In this document: piece by piece, positions 27,001 to 34,601 of the stretch
Numbering within the stretch: the first letter of the stretch is position 1
How the letters are laid out: the number at the start of each line of letters is the position of its first letter
DNA from: Bacteroidales bacterium
GTDB taxonomy: Bacteria > Bacteroidota > Bacteroidia > Bacteroidales > Muribaculaceae
NCBI GenBank assembly: GCA_004557565.1
Contig: SFGS01000014.1
Span: 1-46,317 of the forward strand
Reading direction: 5' to 3'
DNA length: 46,317 nt
Position numbers and translations under genes: made by a program
Notes under the pieces: model-generated
What the model saw: only the letters and a program-made list of their open reading frames with translations
The model's database searches: none
Told to the model about the DNA's origin: nothing

Positions 27001-27641
27001 ACCATCTTTGCCACGCCCTTGTCAGAACCGTTGAGATTGTTGCCGCCATACGCTTCACGGTTTTCGCTCAACTCATACACGCCAAACACATCAAACTGTG
27101 GTTCAAACTTGCCGTTCGACTGGTCGATAAAATATTGTCGGGCACTGTTGGCTCCTTGGTTGTAGTGATTGCTGAATGCGTCAATGGGGTTGCTCACCTT
27201 CTTGTCGGCAAACTCCACCACAATGATTGGCACCCTCACCTTGCCCACGTTCGGCACTTGGCTTGCCTGAATGGCTTGCTCCACATGCGCCACAATCTTT
27301 TGACTCATCACCGTGGTTTGCACATCGAAAAAGCGAATGTTCTCGCCCATTTCTTCGACAAGTCTTTGCTCGTCGAGCGAACGCTCATGCTTGTTGTGAG
27401 CGATGATTTGAGTAGGGCCTTCGAGGGTGTAGTAGCAGTAATCACCCGTCTCATTACGCACCACAATCAACCCGTCGTCGGTAGCAAGCGAGTGGAAAAA
27501 TTCATCGCCCAATGCTTGAATTAGAAGCGTGGTGCCATCACTTTGAATACTTGTTAGGAAACCTTTTTGGGCAGGAATAGCCCAAATCCTTGATGTTGAG
27601 GATATAAGAAAAGCGAGTAGTATGAAAACAGTTTTTCTCAT
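24015..27641 (-). CDS. Secreted M6-family metalloprotease with shared module
   Basis: 1208 aa from the ATG at 27641, which starts directly with the signal peptide MRKTVFILLAFLISSTS; an upstream ATG at 27668 would add nine residues. A propeptide-like start (SDGTTLLIQALGDEFFHSL) is followed by an M6 catalytic domain with HEFSH at 317-321 and D327 (HExxHxxGxxD, zinc-binding and catalytic). An Ig-like ASPM/HYDIN-type domain (about 540-640) and two fibronectin-like regions (to about 895) come next. One copy of the module shared with the two neighbouring subtilases follows (about 905-1140; DQSNWILVELPEP, AANFLGTQNG, VKPKPNE). It ends with SSKPFHGANVV...DGSRS, resembling type IX-like sorting tails in Prevotella-type M6 proteins (inference). 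No dockerin. Confidence 0.9.
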   Translation of the reverse strand: MRKTVFILLAFLISSTSRIWAIPAQKGFLTSIQSDGTTLLIQALGDEFFHSLATDDGLIVVRNETGDYCYYTLEGPTQIIAHNKHERSLDEQRLVEEMGENIRFFDVQTTVMSQKIVAHVEQAIQASQVPNVGKVRVPIIVVEFADKKVSNPIDAFSNHYNQGANSARQYFIDQSNGKFEPQFDVFGVYELSENREAYGGNNLNGSDKGVAKMVAEACDLAKQNSDINWANYDNNGDGICDVVMVVFAGVGEAQAAATVPNAIWPCQWTLADAAAMGDGPGMKDYDGITVNKFAVFNEVQGRFDTNTVLDGIGTFCHEFSHCLGLPDFYMTTYGAEYGMGTWSLMDYGCYNNNGNTPVGYNAYEKSFFGWIELVTPQPDTEYRLPVFNGKTITSDWAMKVESPLNANEYYVIENRRRQGWDSYISDEGVMITHVTYVPARWKENSVNNYPVKLMTIMPADNVASRTTENADLFGKEYHEFTDDTNPAATLNLGANIENNPSGNRGFLGKPITDIYLNDDGSATLRFCDKSGAKLAIDAKKLDFGNVYYDEESTQTITLNGENITSVTTLSISGDDAHFKLSTNTLSADEVNGGVSVDVTFSPHQFCDLNAVLTITNPQRRTVEIPLKGRGVVKAYLPELKDVDASTITESGFKVEWTDRTLPVGIKNYSLRLTSDISPKHVNSYDFTALKTQANYKGELIDCLKKYSQFLPEGWTVTKALFIWDGHIVPFGPVTTTPMPTLGAKKISVVVHGQSLNEEEYTAATLTVKTSKESKTKTMTSTGKNYVYVLDCDSVEETIVLVPKDLPAIDSIAIYAGDVTFYTNSDDQSLEESTNESYQLIKNIVGNSYEVTGLKADTEYKYKIQAHYNDGTSSLWTDAKKVTTKPIYQQVNDLAGFLKDAKVGTPVAIADGALACVGVLGDGRTIVTKDNNGYADKDVLGDGEIDFVMDRTSFMRGRKWDQSNWILVELPEPISEDLQAEIVGRTLGGVAGTMADVDNPAITTSSVPTGAGEATFECNTYIAANFLGTQNGVNTKPDGSYYTYFFVKPKPNEIAGVHWAMWIEAEGCFKVPMSVGPINKEGLTGTFYADFSKYEGQVPELVDGEVYSFIGLITVDEGDERNSAHRRAASNQDVGTRYMVYPLQEWQCEGAIRDNVITNGITDTHAGKQVANVEYVSVTGIRSSKPFHGANVVITTYTDGSRSVGKQVR

Positions 27642-27681
27642 CTTTTTAGGAGTTAGGGAGGGATTCACTCATCATACGGGG

Positions 27682-27712
27682 CAAAATTAACAAAAACTTA
27701 CTGATAATCAAA
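27682..27712 (-). promoter_or_regulatory. Promoter of the M6 protease gene
   Basis: Minus strand: TTTG (complement of 27709-27712), 19 bp, TAATTTTG (complement of 27682-27689). The ATG at 27641 follows about 40 bp on. Confidence 0.75.
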
Positions 27713-27912
27713 AAAAACGCACAAATTTCACTCCTTTTCAGCACTTTTGTCCTCGAAATCACCAATTCCCAACCCCAAAAACAAGAAAAGCCTTCCACCC
27801 ACCCCTCGATAATGGCTAAATAGTTCACCATAAGATAATTTATCGCTCCACCAATAAAGCCACACACAATAATCCAGAGAAAATTTCCGTTATTAATGCA
27901 AACTGAAAAAAG

Positions 27913-28893
27913 ATGAGAATTGGCATTATTGGAGCTGGCGTTATCGCCAACAAAGTGGCAAGCATACTCAGTGAGCGATGGCAAACGATGCTCTACGCCG
28001 TCGCCTCGCGCGACATTTCGCGTGCCCAAGCATTTGCCTCACGGCACGGTATGCCGAAAGCCTATGGCAGCTACGAGGAACTGGTGAACGACCCCGACAT
28101 CGACATCGTGTATGTGGCTACTCCACACTCGCACCACTACGCCCACGCACGCCTTGCCCTATCTCACGGCAAACATGTGATTTGCGAAAAGTCGTTCACC
28201 GCCAATGCCAAGGAGGCGAAAGCCCTCGTCGATATGGCGCAAGCCCACGGTCTTTTTCTGATGGAGGCACTCTGCACTCGGTTTATGCCCATCACTCGAA
28301 AAATTGAAGAAGTGGTGAAAAGCGGCATCGTGGGGCAGCCTCGCCTGCTGAATGCCAGCCTGTGCTGGAATATGCCCGACATCGAGCGCATCAAGCGTGC
28401 CGACCTTTGCGGTGGCGCATTGCTCGACTTGGGTGTGTATTGCCTGAATTTTGCCGATATGTGTATGGGTGGCGACATCGTGAGCATCAACTCCTGCGCG
28501 GTGAAGGGTGGCGAAAATGTGGACTTCAACACAGCCGCAACGATTCTCTACGCCGATGGAAGTATCGCCAGCGTGCAGTGCTCGGCGTGCTGCTGCCATA
28601 AGGGCGGCATCATCATTTGCGAAAATGGAAGCATAGAGGTGAACGCCGTGAATCTGCCACGGCAAATAAAGGTGATGGACAAAGCCGGCACGGTGATTGA
28701 GGAATACACAGCCCCCGACTCCGACCTAAGCGGCTACGAACTGGAATTTCTGGCGGCAAAAGAGGCGATTGAGCATGGCTGGACGGAACACCCCATCATG
28801 CCCCACTCCACCACCCTGCGCATCATGCAGATGATGGACACCATTCGCCACCAAAATCAAATCATCTTTCCCAACGACAGCCGCAGCCTATAA
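27913..28893 (+). CDS. Gfo/Idh/MocA-family NAD(P)-dependent oxidoreductase
   Basis: 326 aa cytoplasmic enzyme. The N-terminal Rossmann fold starts with GIIGAGVIA (residues 4-12). The middle has YVATPHSHHYAHA and the conserved lysine in CEKSFTANA (the family's EKP motif, here EKS). The C-terminal catalytic alpha/beta domain includes LLDLGVYCLNFADM. It is closest to the dihydrodiol dehydrogenase / glucose-fructose oxidoreductase type; the substrate is not known and neighbours give no clue. The stop codon overlaps the end of the convergent BspA-like gene by 6 bp. I see no consensus promoter in 27713-27912, which otherwise holds nothing I can name. Confidence 0.92.
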   Translation: MRIGIIGAGVIANKVASILSERWQTMLYAVASRDISRAQAFASRHGMPKAYGSYEELVNDPDIDIVYVATPHSHHYAHARLALSHGKHVICEKSFTANAKEAKALVDMAQAHGLFLMEALCTRFMPITRKIEEVVKSGIVGQPRLLNASLCWNMPDIERIKRADLCGGALLDLGVYCLNFADMCMGGDIVSINSCAVKGGENVDFNTAATILYADGSIASVQCSACCCHKGGIIICENGSIEVNAVNLPRQIKVMDKAGTVIEEYTAPDSDLSGYELEFLAAKEAIEHGWTEHPIMPHSTTLRIMQMMDTIRHQNQIIFPNDSRSL

Positions 28894-29886
28894 ATCGGCG
28901 ATGATATTCACAAACGCTTCCCACACTGGTGCATTGCGATAGGCGGCTTCGCTGCCACGTGGCACATGCAGCTCTATGCGCTTGGCATCATTCAGCGTGA
29001 AAATTTGGCCTGTTTGAGGTGGTGTGGTGGCGTGTGAGTCGATACGCTGGATTTGCGTGCCTTTAAACGCAAAACTGTAGATGGCTTTCATGTTGTTCGA
29101 CCAGGTGATATGCTTAATACCGCTGTTTTCAAAAGCGTATGAGAGGATAGAATGTACGCCAGCAGGCAGAGTGATTTCCTCCAAACTCTCACAACCCGAA
29201 AAGCAATAGCCCGAAATCACGCCAAGACGATGCCCCGGTATCACCACTTTTTTCAGCGATTTGCAGTTGTGGAAAGCTCTTTCGCCCAGCGATTCCACAC
29301 TTTTTGGTATCACAAATTCCACCAGTCCGGATTGGTCGAAAGCAAAATCGCCAATGTGCTTCACCGACGAAGGCAACCTCAACGATTTCAACGAACTACA
29401 CCAGCGAAACGCTGCCGCCTCGATAAATTTGGTTTTATTGCTATGGAAAGTGACCGATTGCAAGTTGCTGCAACCCGAAAAACAGCGTCTGGGAATGGAG
29501 CGGATTTCTCGGTGTGGCAAGTCAATAGCGGTCATATGGCCATACTCGAAAGCACCTTCGGCAAAACCGCTCACATGAAAGCGGTCGAAGCCCACATTTA
29601 TGTCATCGGGAATGTGTAGCACACCCTCTGGCTGCACATCAATTCTCCATACGATAGCCTCGCTCAACTGTCGCACCATACTGGTTGACACATTCTTATA
29701 CACCAGCCCACCACTATTGAAATAGCCAGGGCGATCAGGAATCCATGTGCCCCTTCCCTCTAAAAAATCCACAACACCCTGACCAACAGCCGCCGCCACA
29801 TCTTGTGAGGTGACTTGAGCCTTCAAGCCGCCGGACATCAATGCCAAAGCCATTGCCGCAGCCATCGCATATTTTCTTATCGCCAT
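28888..29886 (-). CDS. Secreted BspA-like leucine-rich repeat protein (LRR_5)
   Basis: 332 aa from the ATG at 29886, chosen because it starts the signal peptide MAIRKYAMAAAMALALMSGG; the longer frame adds 19 unlikely residues. About residues 85-310 are LRR_5 repeats of the Treponema/Bacteroides BspA type, with units such as IPRRCFSGCSNLQSVTFHSN, LPSSVKHIGDFAFDQSGL and IPKSVESLGERAFHNCKSL. These form a curved surface used in adhesion or protein binding. The C-terminal stretch ELHVPRGSEAAYRNAPVWEAF is typical of the end of such arrays. The promoter is at 29910-29941. It could be cotranscribed in part with the upstream DUF3843 gene (65 bp away). Confidence 0.9.
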   Translation of the reverse strand: MAIRKYAMAAAMALALMSGGLKAQVTSQDVAAAVGQGVVDFLEGRGTWIPDRPGYFNSGGLVYKNVSTSMVRQLSEAIVWRIDVQPEGVLHIPDDINVGFDRFHVSGFAEGAFEYGHMTAIDLPHREIRSIPRRCFSGCSNLQSVTFHSNKTKFIEAAAFRWCSSLKSLRLPSSVKHIGDFAFDQSGLVEFVIPKSVESLGERAFHNCKSLKKVVIPGHRLGVISGYCFSGCESLEEITLPAGVHSILSYAFENSGIKHITWSNNMKAIYSFAFKGTQIQRIDSHATTPPQTGQIFTLNDAKRIELHVPRGSEAAYRNAPVWEAFVNIIADL

Positions 29887-29909
29887 ATCATCTATAAATT
29901 TTATCACCA

Positions 29910-29941
29910 CAAATATACCACTTTTCCCCTTATGCCACAAC
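29910..29941 (-). promoter_or_regulatory. Probable promoter of the BspA-like gene
   Basis: Minus strand: GTTG (complement of 29938-29941), 20 bp, TATATTTG (complement of 29910-29917). The -33 element is off consensus by one base. Confidence 0.5.
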
Positions 29942-29951
29942 ATTCGGGCGT

Positions 29952-31160
29952 TTATTGGGGATAATAGGATTGGAGGTAGAGGCGGGCGAGGAAATCCCAG
30001 TTGGCGTGGAGGATTTCGCCGGTGTCGTCGGCAGGAAGGACGGCATCGGGGAGCAGGTGATGCTCAAACAAATAGCGAATGAGGTCGGCTGGGCATCGTC
30101 CGGGTTCGGTCACAAGCGTGTGGGCTTCGCGTGCGGCGGCAGTTTGGTTGTAGAGCGCATTGCCCTCCATTGCCACAAATTGAGCCACGTTTGGCGCAAT
30201 AAGTATGCCGTGCTCTTTGTTTGCCAGCACCACGAAATTGCCATATTCTTTCAGGTTAGGAAGCACACCGCCCTCTTCTTGCTCCCAGCCCATTTCGCCT
30301 GTGAGAAACGCTGCCAAAGCGTCGTAGTCCTTGAAAAAGCCTATCTCTTTGCCGTTGGCTTTCATGAAATCGGTGTAGAGGTGGTGCGTTTCGATTTTCT
30401 TTGATTCGCAAGGCTTGGGCAACTCGCCAGTGGCAACCATCTGCACCCATTCGCCGATGGGCAACGCCAAAGGGCCGCATGGTTCGCTGAGCATCACACG
30501 GTCGTAGAGGTCTTGAATTTTCTCCATGGCGGATTCACCTTCCTTTTGGAGCATGTCGCGCGCCTCGATATGCGCTTGTGCAATCGTGATTTTTGAGGCG
30601 TGCTTCATGAAGTAGCAATGGTAGAACAGCCACGAACTGAGTTCGAATATGCTGTTGGCGTCCTCCAAATCTTCGGGGTCAACGCCTGTTTTGATATTGT
30701 ATTCCACCGAGTCGGGCGCAGTTTCATACACCTCGTCGAGGATTTTATAAAACTCCTCGGCAAGCCAATCAATATCGGGATTGAATGGCGAAATGTTGAA
30801 ATTCTTGTAGTGCTGCCCCTCAAGCGCATACCAAATCAGGAAACGCAAATCGTCGAGGTTCAACTCATAGTCAATATAGTTTTCGCTTCGAGGGAAAAAT
30901 GGCAACGGCTTGCCGTAAAGATGCTCGTGCATCATGGTGAACGAGCGCCAAATGCCAGCGTCGGTCACGATGTCTTGAAAATAACCCACCACGGCAAGCA
31001 CCACGGCTTGGCGTTCGTTGTCAGACAGGTCGGTGAATCGACCACAATCGTCCCAACGCTTGGCGAGGCGTGTGGCCAAAAGCATATAGTATTTTTCAGC
31101 CTCGGTCACCTTCTTAGTGTTGGGCTGCATACGCATAAATTCTTTAGCAGAAATTTCCAT
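29952..31160 (-). CDS. DUF3843-family protein of unknown function
   Basis: 402 aa, no signal peptide or membrane segment, acidic and rich in aromatic residues. The N-terminus (KEFMRMQPNTKKVTEAEKYYMLLATRL) and the body (DLSDNERQAVVLAVVGYFQDIVTDAGIWRSF, YLIWYALEGQ-like region) match the Bacteroidetes family I know as DUF3843; this is recognition from memory. No catalytic motif is apparent. A -7 box TATCTTTG lies at the complement of 31201-31208 without a clear -33 partner. The gene is next to the composite repeat locus B. Confidence 0.65.
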   Translation of the reverse strand: MEISAKEFMRMQPNTKKVTEAEKYYMLLATRLAKRWDDCGRFTDLSDNERQAVVLAVVGYFQDIVTDAGIWRSFTMMHEHLYGKPLPFFPRSENYIDYELNLDDLRFLIWYALEGQHYKNFNISPFNPDIDWLAEEFYKILDEVYETAPDSVEYNIKTGVDPEDLEDANSIFELSSWLFYHCYFMKHASKITIAQAHIEARDMLQKEGESAMEKIQDLYDRVMLSEPCGPLALPIGEWVQMVATGELPKPCESKKIETHHLYTDFMKANGKEIGFFKDYDALAAFLTGEMGWEQEEGGVLPNLKEYGNFVVLANKEHGILIAPNVAQFVAMEGNALYNQTAAAREAHTLVTEPGRCPADLIRYLFEHHLLPDAVLPADDTGEILHANWDFLARLYLQSYYPQ

Positions 31161-31261
31161 ATTTTCGGAGTTGAAATAGTTTACTTATCAAGCATCACCA
31201 CAAAGATAACAATTTTGAAATAGAAATCTGATGTTAGAAGTTAGAAATTAGAGGTTAGAAG

Positions 31262-31905
31262 GGTTAAGTGGATAAATACTGGGGGCACCGAAACAAAAAA
31301 CATTAAAAAAAGCCTTTTGCCGATGCCAGTGTTTCGCACCTGCCGTTGGTGCTGTGGCATGTCTGATTTCAAGCTGGGGCTTGAATTAGCCACCCCACAT
31401 CACCAACGCCGCCCTCTTACGAGGTCGGTGGCATCGCCAAAAGGATAAAAACCGCTCGCCTTCGGCGAAAAACCCGATAGGGACGTGATACTTCACGTCC
31501 GCCCACAATTTTAATACTATATTGATTATCAATTATTTGTCGCGGACGCGAAATATCGCGTCCCTACCATGCAAAATCGTTTGGGAGATTGATACAAACC
31601 TCTTTTTAAGAAATCATATTACCATCAGTTTTTTTTCGCCGTGAAACGGCGAGCGGTTTTTATCCTTGGTGCAATGTGGAATGCCCTCGTGAGAGGGTGG
31701 CGGAGGGATTGTGTGGTTGGTGGCATGGAAACTCGTTTCCAATGACGCAAAGCGCACAGTCGCACCGCCAAATGCGAAGCATTCCACATTGCTCCAAGGC
31801 TGTTTTTTATATTTTTGTTTTTGATTCCATTCACAATTCGGCAACATTGCATAATTTATCCCCACAAATTTTCCACTGATCCGTTTTCAGAGCCAAAGGG
31901 GAATT
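31262..31905. repeat. Composite nested-palindrome repeat, locus B (most complete copy)
   Basis: About 640 bp without a credible gene. In order: a terminal segment (GATAAATACTGGGGGCACCG, 31271-31290); palindrome P-I (31313-31444); the AAGGATAAAAACCGCTCGCC-TTC-GGCGA block (31440-31474); a double hairpin GGACGTGA/TCACGTCC and GGACGCGA/TCGCGTCC (31481-31500, 31544-31563) flanking a centre with ATTGATTATCAAT; a linker; an inverted CGCCGTG...GGCGAGCGG block (31635-31667); palindrome P-II (31663-31799); and a second terminal segment (31800-31895). Loci A, C, D and E contain the same parts in the same or reverse-complement order. Confidence 0.85.
31313..31444. repeat. 132-bp long imperfect palindrome P-I (locus B)
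   Basis: The arms begin CCTTTTGCCGATGCCA and end TGGCATCGCCAAAAGG; the centre is GATTTCAAGC-TGG-GGCTTGAATT. Each arm carries its own small hairpin (GTGTTTCGCAC and CCTCTTACGAGG). Its counterpart at 42502-42633 also spans 132 bp. Confidence 0.8.
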
Positions 31906-31942
31906 AAAAAATCCTCCAGCGTGGTGGTGCTGGAGGATTTTT
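31906..31942 (-). terminator. Terminator downstream of tRNA-Thr
   Basis: Stem AAAAATCCTCCAGC / GCTGGAGGATTTTT around GTGGTGGT, with T-runs on both strands. It starts 1-2 nt beyond the tRNA 3' end on the minus strand. Confidence 0.88.
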
Positions 31943-31943
31943 G

Positions 31944-32016
31944 AGCCGCGAACGGGGCTCGAACCCGTGACCTTTTCGTTACGAATGAAATGCTCTACCA
32001 ACTGAGCTATTGCGGC
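31944..32016 (-). tRNA. tRNA-Thr(CGT)
   Basis: 73-nt cloverleaf on the minus strand: acceptor GCCGCAA, D-arm GCTC/GAGC, anticodon loop TTCGTAA (anticodon CGT, reads ACG), variable loop AGGTC, T-arm ACGGG-TTCGAGC-CCCGT, discriminator T. CCA is not encoded. Two stem positions are A·C mismatches (6·67 in the acceptor, 31·39 in the anticodon stem). It lies 58 nt downstream of the DUF4270 gene on the same strand and may be cotranscribed with it. Confidence 0.9.
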
Positions 32017-32074
32017 TGTTGCGATGCTTCGTGGTCGCATCGCTTATGTCGGTGGGTGCGCAAGCGGCGTACGA

Positions 32075-33481
32075 TTAAAGCACCGTCTGCTTGCTATAAG
32101 TCAATTTAATCTTTGCCTTGTCGAGACGCAATTTCGCAATCGACGGAATGGCTACCGATGGCGAGATTTTTGTCACTACAGTTTTCTGTTGCTGGTTATA
32201 GTAGTAATAACTCGAAGTTTGAGTGTAGCTCGTCACATCAATAGGCGTAAGCGTGAGGTTGATATCTTCTTCCGTTGCCACACCATTTTGATTGTTAATG
32301 ATGTTGAGAATGTAGGGGCGAAGACCAGTAAACTCATACTGCTTTTTCGTGGCATTGTATGTGGCGTAGAACGAATCCTTGCTGTTGGTCAAACTGTCGC
32401 CTTCAAAGAATGCGTCCTTCTTGTCTTTCTTCACCATCAGCAAATAACTTGGAGGCGCAATCTTGTATTCGTTGCTGATTTCCTCCACAGGGAGGGTTAG
32501 TTCAAGCGAGTTGATGAGCGCCAAACCATCGGCTGTGTTTGCCTTGTAGGTGTTGATGATGTCTTGAATTGGGAATTTCACATTCACCTCATATCCCGAT
32601 GGACCCATCACAATCGCCTCGCCATTGTTCACCATTTGTTTCACACTTTCAGCCACAGTGAGGCGAAGGTTGTTGTTGGTGATAACTTCTGGAGTGGAAG
32701 CGGCATACACTTGACTCACGGTCATGATGGTATCTACTGTGTCGCGCACGGTGGTCTGCTTGCGGTAGAACACCTCCAAGTCGGTGGCATAGTAGTTCAT
32801 CACACGGCCAGAGCCGTAGCTGTTGGTGATATACAGTCCAGGGAAATGCTCTTTGAATTTTGAAGGGTCGCTAAACACGTCGCTCTTGTTCACAAAGAGG
32901 TTGAATATCTTTTTAGCATATTCCTTTGGCATAGGAATGCGAATTTCACGCCAAGTGGCAGCAGAGCCTGTGTAACTGTATTCTGAGCACAGAACTGAAC
33001 TTGCAGGTGAACATGATGCTGTAGCGATTGGTTTGCTTGCATCGTAGTAGCCATCGGCACTGAAATCGCTGTAGATTGGATCTGGAAGTTGCTTGGTGAG
33101 CTCATACACATTCATGCGCATTGGAGCCAACGAGTCGCCGGTGAAACCACCAGTGGTTTTAAGGCTCAAAGTCAGCTGGCATGAATCCACCCATTCCTCT
33201 TTGGTGTTGATGGTATCGATTCGATTGGCAGGCATCAACTGGCACACCACGTCGCTGGAAAGTTTACCATAACCAGGGCAAGTGATTTCGCCCACGAGTT
33301 GGGTGCTGGTGCGCGCATGGAGTTTCTTGTTCTCTACACTCACACCTGTCATCACAAACGAAGAGTCTTCAATAATCTCCGACTTCGTGTCGGTGAGGGA
33401 AGATCCAATATTTTCGTCGGAGCATGAATACACGCCAATCATCATCAGCATGGCGAATATCAAAGTGACCGATTTTTTCAT
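32075..33481 (-). CDS. DUF4270-family lipoprotein
   Basis: 468 aa from the ATG at 33481, which directly begins a lipoprotein signal MKKSVTLIFAMLMMIGVYSC with Cys20 as the lipidation site. The upstream extension of the frame (to 33652) overlaps the previous gene and is rejected. The body is beta-rich and matches the Bacteroidetes DUF4270 family (SCQLTLSLKTTGGFTGDS, MRMNVYELTKQLPDPIYSD, GLYITNSYGSGRVMNYYATDLEVFY). Function unknown; the family is conserved next to a short starch-synthase-like gene, as here (26 bp upstream), which suggests a conserved two-gene unit in the envelope. Confidence 0.88.
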   Translation of the reverse strand: MKKSVTLIFAMLMMIGVYSCSDENIGSSLTDTKSEIIEDSSFVMTGVSVENKKLHARTSTQLVGEITCPGYGKLSSDVVCQLMPANRIDTINTKEEWVDSCQLTLSLKTTGGFTGDSLAPMRMNVYELTKQLPDPIYSDFSADGYYDASKPIATASCSPASSVLCSEYSYTGSAATWREIRIPMPKEYAKKIFNLFVNKSDVFSDPSKFKEHFPGLYITNSYGSGRVMNYYATDLEVFYRKQTTVRDTVDTIMTVSQVYAASTPEVITNNNLRLTVAESVKQMVNNGEAIVMGPSGYEVNVKFPIQDIINTYKANTADGLALINSLELTLPVEEISNEYKIAPPSYLLMVKKDKKDAFFEGDSLTNSKDSFYATYNATKKQYEFTGLRPYILNIINNQNGVATEEDINLTLTPIDVTSYTQTSSYYYYNQQQKTVVTKISPSVAIPSIAKLRLDKAKIKLTYSKQTVL

Positions 33482-33507
33482 ATTCAAAATTTGAGTAGTA
33501 AATAGTG

Positions 33508-34317
33508 TTACAGAGATTCGTAGAATGTCTTGTACGCTTCTGCACTGCCAGCGATGTCGGCTTGATATGGGAGGAATGGAAGTCCGGATTCCTTCACCAG
33601 TGCCATAATCTCGTCGCTGATGTGCTCGCTTGCCTGAACCACACCGTCGCAATGCTGGAGCGCAAGTTTAGTGAGCCCCACCTTGTCGAGTGCCAAGTCC
33701 TTAGTCCAAGCAATGTTTTCTTCCTTCATGCCGTCGAATTTCAACTTTTCGTAGAGGCGTGCGTCGAATGGCTCAGAGAAGTCGTCGTCGCAAAGCGAAT
33801 ACACCACTTTAGCACCCTGATACGATGGGTCGTCGGCATAATAGTCCTTAATATAAAGAGGCGCAAGGGCTGTAATCATACCAGTGCAATGAATCACCTC
33901 TGGCACCCAACGGAGCTTCTTCACAGTTTCGAGAGTGCCACGCACGAAGAAAATGCTGCGTTCATCGTTGTCAGATGGAGAAGTCACGGTTTCAAGCTCC
34001 TTGGTGATATTCTTGGTGAAGTAGTCCTCATTGTAGATAAAATACACCTGCATACGAACAGGCTGCAAAGTGGCTACCTTGATAATAAGTGGGTGGTCGG
34101 CATCGTCGATAGTGATGTTCATACCCGAAAGGCGAATCACTTCGTGGAGCTGATTGCGGCGTTCGTTGATGAAACCGTATTTAGGCATGAAAGTGCGCAC
34201 CTCCAAACCGCTCTCTTGCACGGCTTGTGGTAATTCGCGACCTGTCACAGCCATAGGTGTGTTAGGTAAATAAGGTGAAATTTCTTGAGAAATAAAAAGA
34301 ACTTTGTTTACATCCAT
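33508..34317 (-). CDS. Short starch/glycogen-synthase-like protein (GT5 N-terminal domain only)
   Basis: 269 aa matching the N-terminal Rossmann half of GT5 synthases: LFISQEISPYLP, VRTFMPKYGFINERRNQLHEV, VYFIYNEDYF, PEVIHCTGMITALAPLYIKDYY. The C-terminal half of the GT-B fold is absent, and the ADP-glucose motif KxGGL near the N-terminus is not conserved (PNTPMAVTG instead). It is therefore unlikely to make glycogen by itself. Such short proteins are usually annotated as glycogen/starch synthase in Bacteroidetes and sit before a DUF4270 gene. A -7 box TAACTTTG lies at the complement of 34343-34350. Role unknown; regulation or sugar-nucleotide sensing is speculation. Confidence 0.85.
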   Translation of the reverse strand: MDVNKVLFISQEISPYLPNTPMAVTGRELPQAVQESGLEVRTFMPKYGFINERRNQLHEVIRLSGMNITIDDADHPLIIKVATLQPVRMQVYFIYNEDYFTKNITKELETVTSPSDNDERSIFFVRGTLETVKKLRWVPEVIHCTGMITALAPLYIKDYYADDPSYQGAKVVYSLCDDDFSEPFDARLYEKLKFDGMKEENIAWTKDLALDKVGLTKLALQHCDGVVQASEHISDEIMALVKESGLPFLPYQADIAGSAEAYKTFYESL

Positions 34318-34601
34318 TGCGCAATACTGTTTATACTAACTGCAAAGTTAGCAATTTTTTTCCAATTATGCCGACTGTTTGTCTGTCGGGGTGTGCTTTT
34401 TTAAGGAAAACAACCTCGTTTTTAACATTAATAAAACAAATTAGCACTGTATCACAAGCAATTTGCCACCAGTCCACTACCGCCTCACCACAGCCCCACA
34501 CCACCCTTACACCAAAAACGCAAAAAAAGTAAATGACTGTAGGCAAACGGCGCGAAATAACATTTTTTTGCTACAATTAATAAACAATTTGTTTTTAATT
34601 G
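34318..34601. other. Gene-free stretch between divergent genes
   Basis: Apart from the -7 box of the minus-strand gene (34343-34350), I see only AT-rich and C-rich simple sequence here. There is no conserved motif, repeat copy or credible frame. Confidence 0.6.

Noticed and set aside
25980..27524. 514-codon plus-strand frame opposite the M6 protease
   Set aside because: Antisense shadow rich in His/Val/Ile, typical of reversed coding sequence; no family match and no signals.
33482..33652. N-terminal extension of the DUF4270 frame
   Set aside because: It overlaps the upstream gene and lacks sense; the lipoprotein signal starts at 33481.
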